Shown one piece after another: positions 27,304 through 33,777 of a DNA stretch of 64,000 nt. The position numbers and the translations under genes were made by a program. The notes under the pieces are model-generated. The model worked only from the letters and a program-made list of their open reading frames with translations, was not told the DNA's origin and made no database searches. The stretch's first letter is position 1. The number at the start of each line of letters is the position of its first letter. The stretch is taken from the NCBI GenBank assembly GCA_019264575.1, contig JAHUZV010000022.1:39509-103508 (forward strand). Direction: 5' to 3'. The DNA is from Vulcanococcus sp. Its GTDB lineage: Bacteria; Cyanobacteriota; Cyanobacteriia; PCC-6307; Cyanobiaceae.

Positions 27304-28632
27304 TTGCTCAGGCAGCGGCCACGCCAACAACTGCTGATCTGTGCGCTGTTGGATCTGGCGGGCCTGCTGCCGGTGGCGCTGCTCACCGATCGGCTGCGGC
27401 CGGGGGCTGTCCTGCTGCAGAACCCCGGGGGGTTGCTGTTGATTGGGCTGATCTATCTGCTCCTGGGCTGGTTGCTCGGCAGCTACACGGTGTTGCGCTG
27501 GCCCGGGTTGCGTGCCTGGCTGCTGGTGCAGCGGCTGGTGTTGAGCGCCGGTGCCACAGCTCTGGCGCTGGTGCTGCTCGGCTGGCTAGTGGATGCGCCG
27601 GAGCGGGTCACGCTGCTGCACCGCGGCACGATGGTGTTGCTGCTCGGGTTCCAGATGCTCTGGAGCCTGGGGTTGCGCCTGCTGATGCGCGGCATCGGCG
27701 CGGCGCCCGGTACGGCACCGCCGCAGTCGTTATTGGTGTCGCGGCAGGCGGGTGAGCAGGTGCGGCGCGAATGGCAACGCACGCCCTACGTGAGCGAGCC
27801 TCGGTTGCTGCCGCCTGGCCTGCTCAACCGCGAACTCAACCGACGTTCCCGACTGCGGGAACTTGCCGTGGCCCCCGGGCTCGAGCTCGATCCGGAGCAG
27901 CAGCGGCTCCTGGATCGGCTGGAGCGCCGCGGTGTGGCCCTGGCCAGCCTGGAGCAGCTGGCAGAGCAGCAGCTGCAGCGCTTGCCACCAGCGCTGCTGC
28001 CGCACGACTGGCTCGAATACGCCCAGCTCCCCTGGAGCAACGATTTCAGCTTCCAGCGCAAGCTCAAGCGGGTGGCGGATGTGGCCGTGGCGCTGGTGTT
28101 GCTCGTGCTCACGGCGCCGCTGCTGCTGCTCGTGGCACTGGCGATCCGGCTCGAGGATGGCGGGCCGGTGGTTTACGTGCAGGAGCGCAGCGGCTGGATG
28201 GGTGAGCCCTTCCAGCTGATCAAGCTGCGCACGATGCAGCACCGCCGCACCGATGGTCCCGCTTGCTGGACGGTGCCCGGTGATCAGCGGATCACGCGGG
28301 TGGGCCGGCTGCTGCGGCCGAGCCGCCTGGATGAACTGCCGCAGCTGCTCAATGTGCTGCGCGGTGAGATGAGCCTGATCGGGCCGCGGCCGGAGCGGCC
28401 GGAGCTGGAGGTGCGGCTGGAGCAGGCGATCCCCCACTACCGCAAACGCCACTGGATGCCGCCGGGCCTGAGCGGCTGGGCCCAGGTGTGTGCCCCCTAT
28501 GCCGCCAGCGTGGAGGAGGCTGAGCTCAAGCTCAGCTACGACCTCTACTACCTGCGCCACTGGAGCACGGCCCTGGATCTGCTGATCCTGGCCAAAACGA
28601 TCAAAACCGTGCTCAAGGGCGCCGGCCGCTGA
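27304..28632 (+). CDS. Bacterial sugar transferase (polyprenyl-phosphate hexose-1-P transferase type)
   Basis: About 442 residues. The N-terminal part has four or so hydrophobic helices (LLICALLDLAGLLPVALL, LLLIGLIYLLLGWLLGSYTV, GATALALVLLGWLV, TMVLLLGFQMLWSLGLRLLM). A cytosolic linker follows. The C-terminal catalytic domain has one more helix (ADVAVALVLLVLTAPLLLLV), then YVQERSGWMGEPFQLIKLRT, DELPQLLNVLRGEMSLIGPR and PPGLSGWAQV. These enzymes load the first sugar phosphate onto undecaprenyl phosphate. The start is uncertain: TTG 27304 is the first in-frame candidate after rfbB. Context suggests initiation of a rhamnose-containing surface glycan. Confidence 0.9.
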   Translation: MLRQRPRQQLLICALLDLAGLLPVALLTDRLRPGAVLLQNPGGLLLIGLIYLLLGWLLGSYTVLRWPGLRAWLLVQRLVLSAGATALALVLLGWLVDAPERVTLLHRGTMVLLLGFQMLWSLGLRLLMRGIGAAPGTAPPQSLLVSRQAGEQVRREWQRTPYVSEPRLLPPGLLNRELNRRSRLRELAVAPGLELDPEQQRLLDRLERRGVALASLEQLAEQQLQRLPPALLPHDWLEYAQLPWSNDFSFQRKLKRVADVAVALVLLVLTAPLLLLVALAIRLEDGGPVVYVQERSGWMGEPFQLIKLRTMQHRRTDGPACWTVPGDQRITRVGRLLRPSRLDELPQLLNVLRGEMSLIGPRPERPELEVRLEQAIPHYRKRHWMPPGLSGWAQVCAPYAASVEEAELKLSYDLYYLRHWSTALDLLILAKTIKTVLKGAGR

Positions 28633-28655
28633 GCAGCACCTGAGCACTTGTTTGA

Positions 28656-28673
28656 TGCGCACTAAGATGCGCA
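28656..28673. promoter_or_regulatory. Putative VapB operator, second copy
   Basis: TGCGCA at 28656-28661 and again at 28668-28673 with a six-base spacer, 18 bp upstream of the second vapB start. Hexamers, spacing and distance to the start match the site at 524-541. Confidence 0.55.
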
Positions 28674-28691
28674 TACCCTGAATCAGTGCTG

Positions 28692-28931
28692 ATGCGCACA
28701 ACGCTCGAGCTTCCCGATCCGTTGTTCGCGCGCCTAAAGGCTCGGGCGGCTTGTGAGCAGGTCACCCTCAAGCAGTTGCTGCGCAGCTATGTGGAGCAAG
28801 GGCTTGAAGCCTCTGCGTCCGCCAGCTCTGGGAAGCGCTCCTCGGCTTCCTTGCCGCGGCTTGATGGTCCCTTGGCGATCGATGCCGATTCGCTCAGTAA
28901 TGCAACGCTGTTTGACCTGCTCGAAGCGTGA
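28692..28931 (+). CDS. VapB-like ribbon-helix-helix antitoxin (copy 2)
   Basis: A 79-residue near-copy of the antitoxin at 560-802. The N-terminal 40 residues differ at a single position, and the variable stretch is the Ser-rich linker (ASASSGKRSSASLP). ATG 28692 was chosen by alignment with copy 1; a GTG six bases earlier is possible. It overlaps the toxin start by 4 bp. The high similarity implies that either antitoxin might still cross-neutralise the other toxin. Confidence 0.8.
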   Translation: MRTTLELPDPLFARLKARAACEQVTLKQLLRSYVEQGLEASASASSGKRSSASLPRLDGPLAIDADSLSNATLFDLLEA

Positions 28932-29362
28932 GCAGCACAGCCGATCTGCCTGATCTGAATGTCTGGCTGGCGTTGGTCTGGCCAGACCACAGCCACCATC
29001 ATGAGGCCTTGCGGTATTGGGAGGACGAAGCTCGTGAGCGGGTGCTGTTCAGCACGGTCACGGCGCTTGGTCTGGTTCGGTTGGTGTGCCAGCCGAAGGT
29101 GATGGGTGCAGCGGTGAAGACCCCCCAGGAGGGCTCGGCCCTGTTGGAGGCGCTTTGCCAGCAACCCGGGGTGAGCCTGGCCATTGCGGAGCATGGAGGC
29201 TGGGAGACGTTTCATCAATTGCTGCAGAAGGGCAACGTGCCTGCGCGGTTGTGCACCGATGCCCATCTGGCGGCTCTTGCGATGGTGAATGGCTGGCGGC
29301 TGGTGAGTTTTGATCGGGACTTTGAACGGTTTGCTGGGTTGGAGCGCCTCTTGCTCCCATGA
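28928..29362 (+). CDS. VapC-like PIN-domain toxin (copy 2)
   Basis: A 144-residue PIN protein closely similar to the one at 799-1230 (LPDLNVWLALVWPDHSHHHE, later GWRLVSFDRDFERF). All conserved acidic residues are kept, so it should be active. Unlike copy 1, its stop codon overlaps the start of the following TPR-glycosyltransferase gene by 4 bp (ATGA), placing that gene in the toxin operon. Confidence 0.82.
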   Translation: MSSTADLPDLNVWLALVWPDHSHHHEALRYWEDEARERVLFSTVTALGLVRLVCQPKVMGAAVKTPQEGSALLEALCQQPGVSLAIAEHGGWETFHQLLQKGNVPARLCTDAHLAALAMVNGWRLVSFDRDFERFAGLERLLLP

Positions 29363-30801
29363 CCACGCCGAACCCTGAAGCCGTCGCCTGGCATCAGAGG
29401 GGCCGGGAGCTGCAGCTGCAGGGTGATGCGGCTGCAGCCGAGCAGGCTTACCGCCAGGCTCTGGCGCTGGAGCCGCTGTATCGGCGCAGCCTCAATAATC
29501 TGGCGGTGCTGCTCCTGCAGCGCTTTGAGCCTCAGCAGGCCGAACAGCTCCTGGAGCGGGGCCTGAATGGCGGCCCAACGCTGGTGGATCCCGCTGAAAC
29601 CGCTCTGCTGCTGAACACGCTCTGCCAACTTCGGCTGCAGCAGCAGCGGCCCCAGGAGGCTGTGGCTGTGGCGCGGCGGCTGGTGCAGCTGGCACCGCAG
29701 GCTTCGCACTTCACCAACCTCGCCGTGGCGCTTCAGCTGAGCGGCCAGCCGCGCGCGGCCCTGCGCGCGCAGTGGCAGGCGCTTGGATTGGGATCTGCCG
29801 ATCCTCTCCAGCTGCTCTGGCAACCGTTGGATGATCCCCAGGCCTCAGCCCAGCGCCAACGCGAGTTGCAGAATCTGGCCACGATGGAGTTGGCGCTCGA
29901 CCCCTTTGGCCAACACGGTTGGCGCCTGCTCCAGGCTCGCTTGGCCGCTCAGCCGGGGCATTGGGCTCGCCAACCTTCGCCCTGGCAGGGGCTCTGGGAT
30001 GGTGAGCACGTGGGTGAGCTGCTGCTTTGGGATGAGCAGGGTTTCGGGGATGCAATCCAGTGCCTGCGGTGGCTGCCGGCAGTCGTGCGGCGTGCGGACT
30101 GTGTGCGCCTTTGGCTGCGGCCCCCTCTGCTGCGGCTGGTGCAGCGGCGGATGCCCTTGCCGGCCCATGTGGTGCTTCAGGTCTGGCCGGCTGGCGCTGA
30201 ACCCTGGTGCCAGGGGGTGCCCCACCTGCCTTTGATGAGCCTGCCATTGGCGCTGGGGCTCTCAGGGCCTGCGCTGGCGGCGGGTTTGCCGCTGAAACGC
30301 GCCTGCGCTGCCCCGCAGCCAAGACCGCTGCGCCGCCTGGGCTTGGTTTGGGCCGCGGGCCGCAAGACCGATCCGGAGGCCGATCGCCAGGCGCGGCAGC
30401 GCTCGCTTCCTTTGGCGGACCTGATGGCCGTGCTGGAGCCAGTCGTACGGCAGGGGAGGTTGCAGTTGGTGCCGTTGCAGGTGGGCCCAGATGCCCAGGA
30501 GGCCGAAGCCTTTGCGGGTCTGCTGGAGCCAACTCCGCCGATGGACGACTGGGAGGCCACCGCCTGCGACGTGGAGACGCTGGATGGCGTGATCAGCGTG
30601 GATACGGCCGTGGCCCATCTTGCCGGCAGCCTGGGGGTGCGCACACTGCTCTTGCTGCCGCAGCCTTGCGATTGGCGTTGGGGGCTGGAGGGGAAGCTCA
30701 CGCCCTGGTACGCCAGCGTTCAGCTGCTTCGTCTGCAGCAGGCATCGTTTGCGGATGAGTTCCGGAGCTGGCTTTACAGTTGCACTGTTCAATCAAGATG
30801 A
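29359..30801 (+). CDS. TPR protein with GT9-like glycosyltransferase C-terminus
   Basis: A 480-residue protein. The first ~160 residues are TPR helices (AAEQAYRQALALEPLYRRSL, then LNNLAVLLLQRF). The C-terminal part resembles heptosyltransferase/GT9-like domains in LLLWDEQGFGDAIQCLRWLP and SVDTAVAHLAGSLGVRTLLL, with an ending LTPWYASVQLLR. The same architecture occurs at 37512-39236, so they are paralogues. Translationally coupled to the upstream toxin and the downstream methyltransferase. Likely acts in protein or glycan glycosylation; the donor and acceptor are unknown. Confidence 0.8.
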   Translation: MTTPNPEAVAWHQRGRELQLQGDAAAAEQAYRQALALEPLYRRSLNNLAVLLLQRFEPQQAEQLLERGLNGGPTLVDPAETALLLNTLCQLRLQQQRPQEAVAVARRLVQLAPQASHFTNLAVALQLSGQPRAALRAQWQALGLGSADPLQLLWQPLDDPQASAQRQRELQNLATMELALDPFGQHGWRLLQARLAAQPGHWARQPSPWQGLWDGEHVGELLLWDEQGFGDAIQCLRWLPAVVRRADCVRLWLRPPLLRLVQRRMPLPAHVVLQVWPAGAEPWCQGVPHLPLMSLPLALGLSGPALAAGLPLKRACAAPQPRPLRRLGLVWAAGRKTDPEADRQARQRSLPLADLMAVLEPVVRQGRLQLVPLQVGPDAQEAEAFAGLLEPTPPMDDWEATACDVETLDGVISVDTAVAHLAGSLGVRTLLLLPQPCDWRWGLEGKLTPWYASVQLLRLQQASFADEFRSWLYSCTVQSR

Positions 30802-31370
30802 TGCAACTTAATCTCGGCTGCGGTTTTGATCGGCACGAAGGCTATTTGAATGTCGATAGCTGGTCCGAGTGCTCGCCTGATCTCCAGTTGGATTTGGAAA
30901 CTTATCCCTGGCCTTTTGAGTCATCCTCAATCACTCGCATTTTAGCCCGACACATCTTGGAGCATTTGGGTGCGGATCTGAGTGGGTTTCGTGCTTTATG
31001 GAAGGAGTTGTATCGTATTGCTGCCCCGGGTTGCGTTTTAGAAATTCATGTGCCTTACTATAAATCAGCTAATTACTGGTCTGATCCAACGCATGTGCGC
31101 GTGTATACGCCACTGACCTTTGAGATGTTGTCTAAGAAAAGGAATCGGCGTTGGATTCAGGAGTCAAATGGGAACACAAAGCTGGGTCTAATGTGGGATA
31201 TTGATTTTGAAACTCTCAGTAGTGACGTGATTTGGGATTCTCCCTGGGATCAAAGATTGGAAGTTAAGGATGTTTCTTTGGAGCAGTTGCTCGAGGTTGA
31301 GCGTCACTCCTGGAACGTGGTGAAAGAACTTCGGTTCAATTTGGTCGCGCGCAAGGATGAGCTGAGATGA
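30798..31370 (+). CDS. Class I SAM-dependent methyltransferase-like protein
   Basis: A 190-residue protein from ATG 30798. It begins MMQLNLGCGFDRHEGYLNVD, a SAM-binding glycine loop, and has ILARHILEHLG, the usual post-motif of small methyltransferases acting on surface sugars or lipids. Base composition is visibly AT-richer than its neighbours, which suggests recent acquisition. It overlaps both neighbours by 4 bp (ATGA), so it is embedded in the operon. Substrate unknown. Confidence 0.78.
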   Translation: MMQLNLGCGFDRHEGYLNVDSWSECSPDLQLDLETYPWPFESSSITRILARHILEHLGADLSGFRALWKELYRIAAPGCVLEIHVPYYKSANYWSDPTHVRVYTPLTFEMLSKKRNRRWIQESNGNTKLGLMWDIDFETLSSDVIWDSPWDQRLEVKDVSLEQLLEVERHSWNVVKELRFNLVARKDELR

Positions 31371-32500
31371 ATATCCTCCTGCTCAATCATGCCAAGGCCG
31401 GAGATTTCCGTGGTGGAGATGCCGTTCAGATCCGGAAGTCTGCCCGGTGGTTACAGCAGTTTGGCCATCGTGTGGAGGTGATGCAGGCCAACGCACCGGA
31501 TTGCACCGGCTTTGATTTGGTGCATGTGTTCAATTGCCGCCATGTGGATGCCTGCGCGGAGCAGGTGGCGGCTGCGCGGGCGGCTGGTGCGGCGGTGGTG
31601 GTGAGCCCAATCTGGATCTCTCTGGGTGAGGCGCTTTGGGGTAGTCGCACGGCGATGTCTGTTCTGGAGCTCGCTGTGAGGAATCCAGCTCAGGCGGTGC
31701 AGCCTTTAGAGCTGCTCAGGCAGCGCAGCATGCGCCTCAAGCTTGGCGAGGATTTTTACGACTATCCGCTCGGCCATCCCCAGCTGCAGCAGGGCAACCG
31801 GCGGACTGGCGCGGTGCTTCAGCAGGCGGATGGTCTGCTCCCGAACAGCTGGCTGGAGCTGCAAAGTGTGCGGCGCGATCTGCACTGGCATGGAGGATGC
31901 TTTGGCGTGGCGCCTTATGGCGTCGATCCCGTGCCGTTCCTGAATGCTGATCCTGAGCCCTTTCGCCGCTGGAGTGGCATCCAGGGGCCGTTTGTGTTGC
32001 AGGCTGGACGCGTGGAAGCGGCCAAGAATCCGGCGATGCTGCTCTGGGCGTTGAGGGATACGGGGTTACCGGTGGTGTTGGCCGGTGGCACGGATCTCTG
32101 GCCCGAGTATGTGGAACTTTGCCGCGCCATTGGCGGCGATCGGTTGCATCTGGTGAACCACTTGCCACCCGAATTGCTTGCTTCCGCTTATGCCGCCGCC
32201 AGTTGCCATGCCTTACCCAGCTGGTGTGAAACCTGTGGGCTGGTGAGCCTTGAGGCAGCGCTCACGGGTACGCCTGTGGTGGGTTCCACGGCTGGCCATG
32301 AGGTGGAGTATTTGCAGGGTGATGCTTGGCTTGCGGATCCGGCTGATCCTGCAGCAATCCGCCGCGCCGTTGAGGAAGCGATGGCTGCTGGCCGTGATTC
32401 TGAGCGTCCGCGGCGGCTGCGGCAACGCGTGCTTGAGCAGTTCAATTGGTTGCGGACCGCCGAAGCCACCGAGATGCTCTACAAACAGGTGCTCAGCTGA
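31367..32500 (+). CDS. GT4-type glycosyltransferase
   Basis: A 377-residue GT-B fold protein. The N-terminal domain starts MNILLLNHAKAGDFRGGDAV. The C-terminal domain has FVLQAGRVEAAKNPAMLLWA (GT4-like), ASCHALPSWCETCGLVSLEA (EX7E-like donor site) and GTPVVGSTAGHEVEYLQGDA. Last gene of the operon that begins with the second VapBC pair; convergent with the HlyD gene. Confidence 0.88.
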   Translation: MNILLLNHAKAGDFRGGDAVQIRKSARWLQQFGHRVEVMQANAPDCTGFDLVHVFNCRHVDACAEQVAAARAAGAAVVVSPIWISLGEALWGSRTAMSVLELAVRNPAQAVQPLELLRQRSMRLKLGEDFYDYPLGHPQLQQGNRRTGAVLQQADGLLPNSWLELQSVRRDLHWHGGCFGVAPYGVDPVPFLNADPEPFRRWSGIQGPFVLQAGRVEAAKNPAMLLWALRDTGLPVVLAGGTDLWPEYVELCRAIGGDRLHLVNHLPPELLASAYAAASCHALPSWCETCGLVSLEAALTGTPVVGSTAGHEVEYLQGDAWLADPADPAAIRRAVEEAMAAGRDSERPRRLRQRVLEQFNWLRTAEATEMLYKQVLS

Positions 32501-32526
32501 GAAGGGGTGGTGTTGGCAGCCTGATA

Positions 32527-33777
32527 TCAGCGGAAGCGCTTCACACCATCGAGCTGTTTGGTGAACATGTCGGAGATCAGGGTGATCACCGGCCGGGAGC
32601 GCAGCTTGATGTTGGCACTCACCGACATGCCGCTTTGCAGGTTGAGGCGGCGACCACCGGCCTCTACCTGTTGCTGCTTGAGTTCAACCACGGCAGGGAA
32701 GCGGGCCATGCGGTTGTCCTGATCCGGGGGGAGCGCATCCGATCCCAGTGAGGTGAGGGTGCCTTGGATGTAGCCGAATTCACCGGCGGGGAAGGAGTCC
32801 ACGCCTACGGTGACGGGCAGACCTGTGCGGATGAAGCCGATATCGCTGTTGCTGATCTCCACCTTGGCCTGCAGGGCATTGCTGGGAACCAGCTTCAGCA
32901 ACACCTGATCGGTGCCCACCACACTTGCGCGCGTGGCCTTGAGGTTGAAGACCGTTCCGCTGATCGGGGCCTTGATGGTGCGGTGAGAGAGGGTTTCACG
33001 GAGCTGGCTGAGCTCTGCCTTGAGTGTGGCTAGCTCACGGTTGTTCTGATTGAGCTGGCCGGCGGCGGAGCCGAGCACACTCTCCCGATCCTCGCGTAGG
33101 GAGGCCAGTTCACTGGTTTGTTCCTGAATCCTGTTCAGCTGCTCGAGGTATTGCACCCGCGAAAAGCCGCCATTGGCATAGAGCGGTCGAAGATCGCGCT
33201 CGATGCGCTGGCTGAGGGCCAGGGTTTTCTGTTTGCTGGCCAGCTTCACATCGATCTGCTTCAGGCGGGCCTTGATCTGTTCGGTTTGTTGAAGCGCCGC
33301 TAACACTTTGGCTTGCAGGGCTGGATCCAGGTTTGGGGGAAGCACAACAGGTGTGTTGAGGCTGGCCGCACTGCCGTCGCTGCTCAGTAGATCGCGCAGC
33401 ACGGTGTTTTGAGCCTCCAGTAGGGCGATGGTGGTGAGCACGGCTTCGCGGCGGCTGCGCACGCCTTCGGCTTCCACTTCGATCAGCGGTTGGCCGGCTT
33501 TCACCCGATCGCCTTCTTTCACCAGCACCTGGCTCACCACTCCTGTGGAAGGGGCATCCACCTCGCGCACGCTGCCACTGGGCTCAAGCTTTCCGCGCAC
33601 GCTGATGGTTTGATCGACCTTGGCGGTGAAGCCCCACACCACAGCCGAGCCAAAGATGGCAGCGCTGATCCAGATCAGGGTCGACGACCAATGCTTCCCC
33701 TGCTCAACCGCGGAGGAGCTGCCTTCCCAGGGCTGCAGGTCGGGCGGGAGATCTGTCTTGGCTTCGGTGTCAGTCAA
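32527..33777 (-). CDS. HlyD-family type I secretion adaptor
   Basis: A 416-residue periplasmic adaptor. One N-terminal membrane helix (LIWISAAIFGSAVVWGF, about 33-52) is followed by a barrel segment (ISVRGKLEPSGSVREVDAPS), a long coiled coil (about 110-270, heptads rich in Leu, Gln, Arg) and a C-terminal barrel ending GMSVSANIKLRSRPVITLI. This is the membrane-fusion subunit linking the inner-membrane ABC exporter to an outer-membrane TolC-like channel; no TolC gene is in the window. Its start overlaps the exporter stop by 8 bp. Confidence 0.92.
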   Translation of the reverse strand: MTDTEAKTDLPPDLQPWEGSSSAVEQGKHWSSTLIWISAAIFGSAVVWGFTAKVDQTISVRGKLEPSGSVREVDAPSTGVVSQVLVKEGDRVKAGQPLIEVEAEGVRSRREAVLTTIALLEAQNTVLRDLLSSDGSAASLNTPVVLPPNLDPALQAKVLAALQQTEQIKARLKQIDVKLASKQKTLALSQRIERDLRPLYANGGFSRVQYLEQLNRIQEQTSELASLREDRESVLGSAAGQLNQNNRELATLKAELSQLRETLSHRTIKAPISGTVFNLKATRASVVGTDQVLLKLVPSNALQAKVEISNSDIGFIRTGLPVTVGVDSFPAGEFGYIQGTLTSLGSDALPPDQDNRMARFPAVVELKQQQVEAGGRRLNLQSGMSVSANIKLRSRPVITLISDMFTKQLDGVKRFR

